The translations under genes and the position numbers were made by a program. The notes under the pieces are model-generated. The model was not told the origin of the DNA and did not search any database. It worked only from the letters and a program-made list of their open reading frames with translations. 64,000 nt of DNA, from positions 248,001 to 312,000 of the forward strand of contig JAQSEB010000072.1 of assembly GCA_030063045.1 (NCBI GenBank). The letters run 5' to 3'. Below are positions 49,973-60,353 of the stretch, one piece after another. Position 1 is the stretch's first letter. Every line of letters begins with the position of its first letter. Origin of the DNA: Pratylenchus scribneri. Its lineage: Eukaryota; Nematoda; Chromadorea; Rhabditida; Pratylenchidae.

Positions 49973-50772
49973 TCAAATCCTCCCACAACATTTTCCATTG
50001 TTAGGCGTAAATCCGGTAGGGCATTGCCCATTTATTGTTTCACCAATTGCTTTCTCACCAGCAGGGCATACTGAGAATATTTTGAATATATAGAATTAAA
50101 AAATTCTGTGCCAATTACAAACCGCTATTCAATTGAGGTTGATTGGCATTGGCACAGCAAATTAATCCGGTGGTGCAGGTGTAGCCTGTAAAAATTTTTT
50201 AAAAAATTTATAAAATAATTTTTGAATTATTTAAACAATAAATTTTATCTTACAAATTTTAATAACGTTCTTATAAGAAAAATTTACATTTTAGGACAAA
50301 TTGGACTGTCACCTAATCAAATTTCAATAAAATAGAGATCCTATTCTTTCTTAATTTTTTCTCTAAATTTTTATAAAATATAGGAACTAGCTATTATGAA
50401 TGTGAAAAACAAGTAAAGTAAAATTGGTAAAAATTCTATAATTCAATAAACCTGTTCCACATTGGAGAAAACGAAAACATGCTCCAGCTGGTTGCGTTCT
50501 AACAAAATATAAAATAAAATTTAATAATAAAATTAATCCTTTTTGATATACCCATCCAAACAACGAAGTGGTCTTTGCAAAATGGCGATTGGGGCAATGG
50601 GTAATTGTTGCTGGTAGAAAAATAATGGTTGTCGGAAACGTTGAAATTGAACGGGTCGAATTCGTTGGAATTGATATGGCCGACGAAAATAAATTCCCTG
50701 GTTTTGGTATGGATGGAATAAGAAGGCGATCAAAAATATGCAAATTTTTTGAACAAATTCAAAAGAATTCAT
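49973..50772 (-). CDS. Small secreted cysteine-rich protein
   Basis: Four exons (50772-50552, 50498-50452, 50185-50123, 50070-49973) give 142 residues in frame. A hydrophobic signal peptide (FVQKICIFLIAFLF) is followed by a Gln/Arg/Phe/Pro-rich stretch (QRIRPVQFQRFRQP) and then a cysteine-rich half with motifs CLDG, CFRFLQCGTGYTC, GLICCANAN, VCPAGEKAIG, GQCPTGFTP and GKCCG. The CC pairs with C-x-x-G spacing resemble nematode cysteine-rich CC-type domains of cuticle or secreted proteins. Probably extracellular; function unknown. An extra exon-like piece at about 50285-50310 reads GDSPICPK between good splice sites but would break frame, so it is left out. The gene is tail-to-tail with SLC10-b, 327 bp away. 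Confidence 0.72.
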
Positions 50773-51737
50773 CGTTTTCCTTAATATTAGGAAAATTTGA
50801 TTTTAAAGGAAATTTTATAATATTAAAAATAGTTAAAACGCGCGAATGGAATCAGTTAAGATTGAAATTTCTTGCTATTTGATTTTATTTTTTAAAGAAA
50901 CTGATGTCATTATATACCTATTACATCATTTTTATTTTGTTTAGATTTCATTGCGCTAAAGGAAAAAATTCGGAGGTAAATGCCCTTAATCCTTAAGATC
51001 AATAATAAGATTAGTCATTCAAGATTCAAAAAATGTACCCAATTGCTTGGCTTATTCATTATTTTCCACAGAAAATATTTATTTTGAGTTTTGACAAAAT
51101 TTTTAAAGGCGTAAATTTTATATAAGCTGTTTTTTCGTAAATGAATACGAAAAATGATGTAAATTCGTCATTTTTTAAATTTTTAATCATTGCCCCCTTT
51201 CAATTTTGCCTTTGGCAAATTCACTCTCAATGATATCATATTCAATTCATTATTCAATTATAATCATTCATTCATTTATGAATGATGCCGATGATACATT
51301 GAACTTTGATGCCTTCGATTCCTTCTGGCTGAAATGCCCTTTTCTGGGCTATTGGCCCATTCTGGGCCGCCTCTCTGGGCCAATTCTGGGTTCCTTTTCT
51401 GTCCATTTTTTGCCTGATTATTGACGATGGCAAATTGGCCAATTGAAAGGCAGCGAATGCCTCTTTGTCCATTGTTTGCGCGATTGTTGGGCGATGGCAA
51501 ATTGATGGGCCAATTGAAGGAAGGCAAATGTCTGACACACCCATTTTTCCCTCCATCAATGGAAATTGGAAAGCGGTTTGAAGGCAGCAATCAATATTGT
51601 GAGTTCATTCTTTATTATATATTTTCATATTACAAAAAATTAATTCCAACAAAAATTGTCAAATTTAATTTAATGAGATTATTTGAAAATTGTTTTAATT
51701 TTATAAACATTTCATTAAATTGATGCAATTTCCACAG
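50773..51737. other. Spacer with a low-complexity patch
   Basis: No gene supported. At 51320-51420 there is a G/T/C-rich patch with repeated CTGGGC words; open frames on both strands over 51206-51590 reflect this composition. Confidence 0.5.
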
Positions 51738-51992
51738 ATAATGTCCTATTTTGTTGTGGCCATTATTTCACTTCTTTTTATGCAAATTAATGGCACAAAT
51801 TCCGACAATGTTAAAGTGTCTAAAGAACAAACTCCGAGTTCAAATTTTTTCCTTAATTCTCCCTCTCGAAGACAAAAACGATTTGAACCAATTACTACCG
51901 CCCTAGGAATTGGGGCTGTCGCTGCCCTTTATCATGGGGTCAAATGGTGGAAAAGAAGAAATCGAAAAAGTGAAGACATTAAATTAAATTAA
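51738..51992 (+). CDS. Small secreted pro-peptide with RQKR cleavage site
   Basis: Single exon, 84 residues from ATG 51738, chosen because a CCACAG acceptor lies just upstream, suited to spliced-leader addition; an in-frame ATG six codons earlier is possible. Signal peptide MSYFVVAIISLLFMQINGT, then a polar stretch, then RRQKR at about 43-47, a furin-type site. The remaining 36 residues (FEPITTALGIGAVAALYHG, then a basic KWWKRRNRK) would be a cationic, partly hydrophobic peptide. No family is recognised; a peptide hormone or host-defence type role is conceivable but only a guess. The stop is 46 bp before the next start codon, which could mean an operon. Confidence 0.55.
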   Translation: MMSYFVVAIISLLFMQINGTNSDNVKVSKEQTPSSNFFLNSPSRRQKRFEPITTALGIGAVAALYHGVKWWKRRNRKSEDIKLN

Positions 51993-52038
51993 TTTATAAA
52001 ATTAAATTTAAGAGAAATATCGTCAAAATTACCAAAGA

Positions 52039-53696
52039 ATGGACACAATTCAACGATGGCAAATGCAGGAGAATAATGGGAGAAGAATGGGAGGCGGAAG
52101 ACGCACAACAAGTTTATACCAAGGGCCACCAATATCGCTGATGAAGGAAGAAATGCCACAGCCACAATTGAACGGAGGGGGAAATAACGGAAATGGGGGA
52201 ATGCCAAAAATGGAGGGAGGTGGCAATGGAGACGGTGGAGAAATGCCAAAGCCAATGCCACCTCCGCAAGTGAAGAATGACGGAATGAGACCAGGTAAAA
52301 TGTTTAGGGTGGTTCAAAATCAAGCTTTTGGTTTTAAATAATATGCCTATCTTTGTTTCAGCTTTAATTCGAATGGAAAATTCTTCAATACTTGTTGTTT
52401 AAAGTTTATCCTAATAAGGCAGTTTTTGGGTCAACTGGGGAAAAATAATGGTAACCCCCAAGAGTTTTCCGATATAAGGTTTGGGTCATTTAAGGATAGG
52501 TAATAATCTCACATATCTGTGATCCTAACCCTAATCACTTATAGGGGACCCTTCATTAGGTTATTTATCATCTCTCTGGTATCTCTAACTTTATTTCTAA
52601 CAACCCATAAGAGAAACACCTGAGCCCGGACCCGTTAAACTGGGCGGTATCGCTTGGAGCTAATTAAGAACGAAACCGATATCGATGATTTTGTTGTCAA
52701 ATTAAAGAGCTCACTTTGGCTATCGATAGATAAAAAATTTATTTGGTTTAATTCAGAATTAGCAGAGTTATGCTTTAAAAAATTTGAAAAATTGGCAAAT
52801 TTATAATAATAGTTTTTTAATGGGTTTTTAAGCTGCTAATTTTCAAACAAACAAAATAAATCTTATATCTATCGATAGCCAGAAGTGAGCTCTTTAATTT
52901 GACATCAAAATTATCTAAATCGATTACGTCCTTAATGAGCTACTATCAACGTAGTTCAATTGAAACGTCGCTGACTTATAGTGCAACGGACACCGGAGAG
53001 ACCCTCCATTTCTATTCGAAAACATCTGCCCGAAGATAACCGAAAAGTAACATTTCTTCCAGAAAATACGGCACTCCAACAATTTAAAATTTTGGCAATA
53101 ATTTTGATCAAATATTTTTAAAATATGTCATCTATCTATAATTGAAAATTTACCATTTTAGGTCCGATGCCTAATTATGATCCAATAATGATTGCAAAAT
53201 TAGCGCAAAAATATGCGGAATATACAAATGCATCGGATAAATTGAAATATTTGGCCGATGAGGCACAAAAAAAATTGGCCACATTCCAGAAAGATTTACA
53301 AGTAGAAATCAAATTTTATTTAAAAAATATAAAGTGAAAAATTAATTTTAGGATCAATTGGAAAATAATTTCGAAAATCACCCAATTCCATACCCTTTAT
53401 CTGGCCTAGACAAATTGGATATATTTGAAATGATAGAATTGGCCAAATCAAGCATTTTTGCCGGCACATTGGCAGTCCCAATTATTGAAAAAGTGAAAAA
53501 GGCTGATCCGAACACAAAACACATAATTTCACAAAAGTTGGCCGAATCTCTTGTGACCGCCATTATGGACCCACTTATGCAGGAAAAAGATAAGTTTGAA
53601 GCGAAGTGAGTGGCTATTGGAATTTAAACATTTTAATTTAATTAAATTTTCAGAACCAAAGTCAAAGAAAAAATTGCCACAGAAATTGGCCCGTAA
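52039..53696 (+). CDS. Orphan protein: Gly/Met/Pro-rich N-terminus, helical C-terminus
   Basis: Four exons (52039-52294, 53162-53301, 53352-53605, 53654-53696) give 230 residues in frame. The first exon is low-complexity and hydrophilic (MGGGRR, NGGGNNGNGGMPKM, PMPPPQ). The rest is predicted helical (YDPIMIAKLAQKYAEYT, LADEAQKKLATFQKDLQ) with a charged C-terminus. No signal peptide or known domain. An AG lies immediately before the ATG (ACCAAAG, then AATGG) and the preceding gene ends 46 bp upstream, consistent with SL trans-splicing of a two-gene operon. Intron 1 (867 bp) contains a foldback element. Confidence 0.65.
52427..52560. repeat. Dispersed repeat fragment, related to 37450-37610
   Basis: Shares TTTTGGGTCAACTGGGGAAA, CCTAACCCTAATCAC and ATAGGGGACCCTTCA-like words with 37450-37610. 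The last of these also occurs in foldback elements F1 and F2. It lies in intron 1 of the Gly-rich orphan gene. Confidence 0.6.
52657..52942. mobile_element. Foldback element F3 in intron 1 of the Gly-rich orphan gene
   Basis: Left arm (AAATTAAAGAGCTCACTTTGG, CTATCGATAGAT) and right arm (ATCTATCGATAG, GTGAGCTCTTTAATTTGAC) are inverted copies, continuing outward to AATTAAGAACG and CGTCCTTAAT. The loop is A+T-rich. No coding content. Confidence 0.8.
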
Positions 53697-54799
53697 AATA
53701 ATTCACACAAAATTTGGTTTTTTCTCATCTATATAATTTATTTAGAAAGAAGGAATAGAAATAAAATATTCTTATTTATTTTAATTGTCATAATTTTTCA
53801 TGTTTTATTTAATCTTTTCATCTCCGCATTTTGGTGAAATTTCTCACTCAGAAGTTTTGTACAATTTTTTCCCACAAATTTACAACATTTTGGCAATTAT
53901 TCTGAAAATTCGTGAATTTTTCACGAGCTTCCCAAAAAATAGAACTTTCTCATAATCTAATCAAAAATTCTAACATTGTGACCAATATTTTGGTCGCTCC
54001 TTTTTTGATACCCCCGGGATATTCATTATATTTAGTATTTATTAAAAAAATTGACATTTTTCAATTATTGCATCATCTTTAATTTTAAAATGTCTCTTTA
54101 TTTTTTTAAAATTCTTCATTCCATGCCGAATAAATTTTACTAATTTATAAAATTTCGATTATTAATTTTATAATTCCTCAAATATTAATAAAAGTATAAA
54201 GGTAAAAGCAATTTTTTTTTATTTTCGACGATGCCTCAAGGCTAATCAATCATCCCATCCCATGAAAATCATTAATTATTAATGCTGAAGGTCAAATTTT
54301 CTTCTAGTCACACAAAAATCACAAAATCGTAAACAATATTTATTTTCTCTTCTATTTATCGTTGTAATGTGTAATCTCCGGTATTCCCCTTTAATATTAA
54401 AACTGTGGAGTTTTTAAAAATTGTTTAGTTTGGAATCTAAAAATTATTGGCCGAAAATGAAAATTTGGATAATCACTAAATTAACTTTTTGTTTTCGAGT
54501 TATTTTCCTTCGTTTTTCCCCCCTTATTTTTACAATTAATTTTGTTGAATGATCTTTGGTATTATTATTCGCCTTTCAAGGTTGTTTGCCCGAAATTTCG
54601 CGCACCGACCCATTTGTGATCTTTGATTTTGAAACTAGAATAAACCGTTTCGATGGTCTTTAAAAGCATTTTCTCAAATAATATTATCTCTTCATTTCTC
54701 TCCCATTTCATAAATTACATAAAAAATATGAAATATTATCATTTTTTGAAAATAGTATTAATTAAATTTAAGATTAATAATAAAATTTTTCGCTTAATA
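53697..54799. other. Spacer, nothing recognised
   Basis: A+T-rich. The 54653-54799 part is open in frame with the next gene but is A+T-rich and hydrophobic; the later ATG gives a proper signal peptide. Confidence 0.45.
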
Positions 54800-55008
54800 A
54801 TGAAATTGCTATCATTCTACCTTCTTGTTTTGTTCGTTCTATTGGCCATCGTCTATTTTGGCCCTGCGATTGCTGAAAAACATGAATGTAATAGTCTCTT
54901 AAAATAAATATTAAATTTTATAATTTTTAAGGCGAATCCAGCAGTGATTGCAAATCTGGTGAAGATTGCTTGATCCCTGGCTTTGTTTGTGGCAAGCTAC
55001 CCGGATGA
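54800..55008 (+). CDS. 54-residue secreted peptide with four cysteines
   Basis: Two exons (54800-54887 and 54932-55008) with a 44-bp intron. Signal peptide MKLLSFYLLVLFVLLAIVYF ending near GPAIA, then a mature part of about 29 residues with cysteines at 30, 36, 42 and 49 (C-x5-C-x5-C-x6-C), likely two disulfides. Small secreted Cys-rich peptides are common in nematodes and, in plant parasites, among gland secretions; the role here is unknown. The frame is open upstream to 54653, so a longer N-terminus is formally possible but would place the signal sequence internally. Not long enough in one exon to be noticed without splicing. Confidence 0.6.
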
Positions 55009-55291
55009 ATAGAAAAGAACAATTTATGTGGAAGAATGAAGTCCAAATTGGCTTAAATGATATTTAGGATAAATATTTGCATTGAATTATCAAAAATTGT
55101 GAAAATAGACAAATAATAAACAGATGCATCAAAATATTCTAAAGGAAGAAAAGTTAGAAATAATCGAAAATCGAACCTATCCATTTTGCCCATTTTGAAA
55201 CAGTTGGTTAGTATTTTCATAAAACAGAATACTATTTGATCAGCGAAAACAAAAATTCCACTAGAATATTTAATTGATATAATATTTATTT

Positions 55292-56046
55292 CAGGGTTCG
55301 GATTCGTCCTTATTTTATAAGAAAAGTCCTTACAATTTGACCCCCTTCCTTAGAAAAGTGAAAATGCCCTTATTCCATAAGAATGTCCTTACAAATCCAT
55401 AATTGTCCTTATTGCCCTTATATAGTCCTTATAAATGGAAATTTTGGCAAAAATTTTTCCCTATCGGGCCATTTTTGGTTAAAATTTTCTCCTATCGGGC
55501 CATTTTTGGTTAAAATTTTCTCCTATCGGGCCATTTTTGGTTAAAATTTTCTCCTATCGGGCCATTTTTGGTTAAAATTTTCTACTATCGGGCCATTTTT
55601 GGTTAAAATTTTCTCCTATCGGGCCATTTTTGGTTAAAATTTTCTACTATCGGGCCATTTTTGGTTAAAATTTTCTCCTATCGGGCCATTTTTGGTTAAA
55701 ATTTTCTCCTATCGGGCCATTTTTGGTTAAAATTTTCTCCTATCGGGCCATTTTTGGTTAAAATTTTCTACTATCGGGCCATTTTTGGTTAAAATTCTCC
55801 CGTTAAGTTAATTTTTAATTGTTTAAAATCTTATAAATATTTTTACACAAAACTAATCGCTTTTAATAAACCCAAGGAGAAATTCATTTAGGAGAAAAAA
55901 CACGCATTCCGAAAAAATTAAAATAATTTTTTGTATGAAAAATAAAAAATTTTGCATGTCCTTATATTTTCAAAAATTTTTACCTTATGTCCTTATAAAA
56001 CCAAAATTTTGTCCTTATAAATTGTGTTGACCCGATCCGAACCCTG
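55292..56046. mobile_element. hAT-like non-autonomous element H5 (755 bp) with internal minisatellite
   Basis: Inverted termini CAGGGTTCGGAT are flanked by the 8-bp direct repeat ATTTATTT (55284-55291 and 56047-56054). The subterminal GTCCTTATTTTATAAG and its repeats resemble H1. At about 55460-55800 there are roughly eleven 31-bp units with core CTATCGGGCCATTTTTGG plus TTAAAATTTTCTC. No transposase frame. Confidence 0.92.
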
Positions 56047-56054
56047 ATTTATTT

Positions 56055-56782
56055 CAATCATTTTATAACAATTTATTAAAATTAATATTTCTCCCCTCCC
56101 CCCCCCCCCTCTTATCATTTCAAATAGTAAAATATTGAATAAAATTACTAATAATAAGTATACATACTATTGGTGAATGGAATATGGAAAGATTGAACAT
56201 AATTTGCTATAATCATTATATGTATATTTTATTAATTCTCTCATTTTATAAATGAAAATTCTTTATTGATGGCATCAAATTCCATTGATAAATTAATCTG
56301 AATTTTATTGTTTTAAGTAAGCCCATTTTGTTTAAAGCATGATTTCGGGTAGGAAAAAAAAGAGTAGGTCTCTATGATTTTATAATTCGATTATTCTTTA
56401 AGCCCAATTTTTATTTATGATTATTATTAGTTGACAATTCAAATAAATAGTAAAATTTTATATTTATTTAAGGTTTCATCTGAAAATTGATTTTTAATTC
56501 ATCGATTTGAAATTTGTATCGTCCGTCATGTGATCGGTAAAAATAAATTTTTTAATATTGGATTAGTAATCATTAAATCAGTAAATTTATCAACTTAATG
56601 TAAAAATATCGAAAAAATATACACTACTTCTCTTTCCTTATCAGTTCAAATAATATTAAAAATTTATTTATTTCTTCAATGATAAAATTTCTGATAATTG
56701 GTATATGGAAATGAATTTGCTATTTTTTTCTTCTTTCATAAATTAAATCATTCGAAAACAAGTAACTATTAAATCATTTTTA
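56055..56782. other. Spacer upstream of UGT-b
   Basis: A+T-rich, with a C tract near 56098-56110. No gene, promoter motif or organised repeat is distinctive. Confidence 0.45.
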
Positions 56783-59753
56783 ATGGAATTAAATTCCTTT
56801 CACAAATTATTGCCAATTTTATTGTTCCTTTTTTGCTTCTATCCTTTGATGGAATGTTCTTCAAGGAATCGGCTTAAAATTTTGGTGTATTCACCCGGAA
56901 TGTGTTGGAGTCATAATCAATTTTTGGGCAAAATTGCAGATACATTGCAAGAGGCCGGACATGAAGTGGTTGGTCAGTTTTGAAAAAAAAATAAATAAAA
57001 GTCCCAATACCGTATATACTCTTTTACTTCCCCATGGGGAATTATTTTTCAACCCCTCAAAAATTGGGAAAATTTCGGGTCTAACTCATTAATATGTGGA
57101 TATTTTTGAACAAATTATATTGGATTTTATAGAATTTTAGGGAATTAAGAAAATGCAATAAAAATTTTTAAAGTTATCTCTGCCCAGAGCTTATGGATCC
57201 TCAAAGTCGAGGCTCGAGGGTGAGGAATTATTAGAGAGTGGGGAATTAAAAGAGTATATTCGGAAATTAATTTTAAAAATATTTAATGGATATGAATCGA
57301 AAACATTCCATTTTTTAGCATTTTTTAAAATTCATCAGTGCTGAATATTTGGCCCACCGGAATGAAACCAAAAAAGTGCACAAAATCCATTTGGCTTTAC
57401 CTTCAACAAAGGATGCCGCCAATGATTTGGATATACAAAAAATGGATGAAATTAGTAATTCATTTTCTGGTGAGAGACCAATTCTCAGTTCAATGGAGCA
57501 TAAATGGCGAGAATTTTTGCCCAGAATGGCAAAAATTTGTAAAGGTAAAATATTTTTATTTCCTAAAAAATGACAATTTTTAAAAGAAATTGCCATTAAT
57601 ACTGAATTGTTGGACGCATTAAAATCCGAACATTTTGATGTTGGCATTGCCGAACTCTACGACCTTTGCCCTTTTGCAATTTTGCATCGAATCGGTGTTC
57701 GCACTAAATTAGCAGCAAATGCCGTTCCTCTCTATCAAATGGCGGCAAGGCATTTTGGCATTCCAACATTTAGCAGTTTTGTGCCGAATGCATTCGTTTC
57801 GAGTATGGATGGACCAAATTTCGGATTCCTTGGCCGATTACTTAATTTTTATGATGATTTCTATGATTGGTTTGTAATTGATGACTGGGCACGAAATTCG
57901 GAGGTAAATTTTTTTTTAATAATAATAAATCATTGAATTAATATTTCTTTTATTAAAGGAACAATTTTTGAGGGAAATATTTGGCCCAGAATTTCCTGGA
58001 TTGAGGCAAATTGTTCGAAATGTTTCATTGTATTTCGTCAATTCCCATCCATTCCTGGAATTTTCGAGGCCAATCTCTAATAAAATTATTTTCATCGGTG
58101 GTTTGGTAACATCAGGACAGGAAAAACAATTGCTGGATAAGGTAATAATGGAGGATTATTATTTTAATTAATCAATTTAATTTAGTTTTTTTTTAAAAAA
58201 AAGAAAAGTTAAATAAATTTATTATTATTCCCAGAATATTGTGCATTAAATTTTGGATAAATATTAGCATTAAATTTAACAATTTTGTTACAATTTTTTA
58301 GCATTGTTTGGGTTGAATTGATTAGACAAAGAAGTATCAAATTTGAAGTAGAAATTAAAAAAATATTATAAATAAAAACCGGAAAAATAGGCCAAAATTA
58401 TGCTATTTTTGTGTTTTTGCTATAATTTTATGAAAAATAATGTTTTGATCAAGCATTTTTATATGAAAATACCCTAAAAAAATGTACCCTTAATAAACAA
58501 AATCATTAAGTTATAGACCAATGCCAAAAATTCGTTTATATTACATTTAATTTAAAAAAACAGTAAAATTTTCATAGAAAACTCAACATATTTTTGACAA
58601 TGCCTCGAAGGGTGCAGTGCTCATTTCTTTTGGTTCATTGGCCGAAAGCAATCGAATGAGTGCCCCAATGCGTCATTCATTCCTCCGCGCATTTTCTCGT
58701 TTCCCTGATTATCAATTTTTGTGGAAACTTGATAAAGAATCACAACAAAATGATTCAGCATTATTGGCGGAAATACCAAATGTGCATACCTTTGAATGGG
58801 TCCAACAAATGGCCATTCTTGCACATCCAAAAATGCGTGCATTTATTTCACATTGCGGATGGAATAGCATCAATGAGGCGGCCGAATCCGGTGTTCCCGT
58901 GTTGGGAATCCCTTTGTTCGCGGATCAACCCAAAAATGCACTATTGGCACAGCACAGAGGAATGGCCCTATATTTGGATGTGAAGAAATTGAATGGGCCA
59001 GAAGCGGAAGAAATAATGACAAAAATGTTGAATGAGGTTGGGAGGAGAGTAAATCGGATTTAAATTTCGGGAAATATTTATTTTTTAGAGAAAAATACTG
59101 AAATTGCAGAAAAGATTATAATGGTTTAGTGGTTTGTCCTAGACCACCGAACATTATACCCACTCGATAGAAATCATAAAAACGCATTAAATGGTACAAA
59201 ATTTGTCGAATTTCGGCCAAAATTTAGACATGTTAAACTATTTAAACCGTCTTGACTTTTTTGGCTCAAACTACTTTAAAATTAGTTAAACCTAAGATAA
59301 ATTAATATCTAATGATGCTTTTCGTCGGGATCTATCGATTGGGTATAAGGAATAGGGTTTGGGGTCTAGGACTTTTCTGAAATTTCTATAATTTTTTCTA
59401 TAAATTAAATACTCTCCTTTAAGATTCTACACAATTCAAAATATCGTCAAAATGCTCAATTAATACAACAAAAATTGGCATTGAACCCATTTCCTGCTAA
59501 GGAAAGTTTGATTCGATGGGTGGAATTTGTAGCCGAATTCCCCGAATTGAATGAATTGAATTTGCCTGGCGATGAAGAATTGGGATGGTTTGCCTATTAT
59601 TCATTGGATGCCATCGCATTCACATTTGCAATATTAATGGCCATTGTGTTCTTGGCAATTTGGATAGGCGCAAAAATTTTTGGAATGATTTTGAAAGGAA
59701 TATGGCTTTTGACGAATTCGAATGATTTAAAAATGAAACAGAAAAATGAATAA
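56783..59753 (+). CDS. UDP-glycosyltransferase UGT-b
   Basis: Six exons (56783-56968, 57319-57544, 57587-57903, 57959-58141, 58578-59036, 59424-59753) give 566 residues in frame; positions near 57319 may be off by one. Signal peptide, then LKILVYSPGMCWSHNQFLG, FDVGIAELYDLCPF, FGPEFPGLRQI, ISFGSLAES from 320, the UDP-sugar signature HCGWNS at 396-401 with VPVLGIPLFADQPKNA, and a membrane helix about 520-540 with a basic cytosolic tail (MKQKNE end). An ER enzyme adding a sugar from a UDP-sugar to a lipophilic acceptor; substrate unknown. Compared with UGT-a it has an extra intron after ICK (57545-57586) and lacks UGT-a's intron before the signature. Protein divergence from UGT-a is clearly larger than between the two SLC10 copies. 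Confidence 0.9.
57010..57263. mobile_element. Inverted-repeat element F4 in UGT-b intron 1
   Basis: The ends CCGTATATACTCTTTTACTT and the complement of GGGGAATTAAAAGAGTATAT match over about 25 bp with few differences. It fills most of the 350-bp intron. No coding content; no clear target duplication. Confidence 0.75.
59136..59372. mobile_element. Inverted-repeat element F5 in UGT-b intron 5
   Basis: The left end GTCCTAGACC with inner TTATACCCACTCGATAG is mirrored by CTATCGATTGGGTATAAGG and GGGGTCTAGGAC. It shares the TCTATCGATTGGGTATA-type word with the element at 60921-61080. Confidence 0.75.
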
Positions 59754-60353
59754 AAGAATTATTTATTAATACCAAATGAAAAGAAAACAAGGAAAATATT
59801 TTTTTCTTTAATTAAATATTCACTTTTATTAAATTTGGATGAATAAATGAAATAATTTTTAATTTTAATTTTTATATTAAACTCTTTCGGCAGGCTGAAT
59901 GTTTTTATCAAAAGTTGAAGTTTTGATGCGGCTATATATTAAAATTTAAGCAATTTAAAAGATTTTTGGCAATTTCAATATTTTTTGACAATATCCAAGA
60001 AAAGTTTCACTTTTTCCCCTATTGTCCACATAAATCTAATAAAACCAGCAGCCTAATGTCCACTGTCCAGACTCCAGAGTCCACTACCATTTTTAACGCT
60101 CTCTGACTATTCCATTTTCATCCCCGATATTTGAAATGACAATTGGCTTTTCTTTTCTCTAGCTTCTAGCTTGAAGCATTGAGGATTGAGGTAAAGCAGC
60201 CTTATTCAAGCCCAGCCAACAACCACCCTCTCTCACTGCCATTCATCGATTCGCGTCCAGTTTCCCAGTCCCACTTCCCTACCAATTTTTTGGCAAATGG
60301 GAGACAAGAAAATTCATAATTTACGTAAAAATTAATTTTACATTTATTTAAAA
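59754..60353. other. Spacer between UGT-b and the F-box gene
   Basis: No exon seen. The stretch 60050-60300 is less A+T-rich than average and probably holds the F-box gene promoter; no motif is clear enough to name. Confidence 0.4.
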
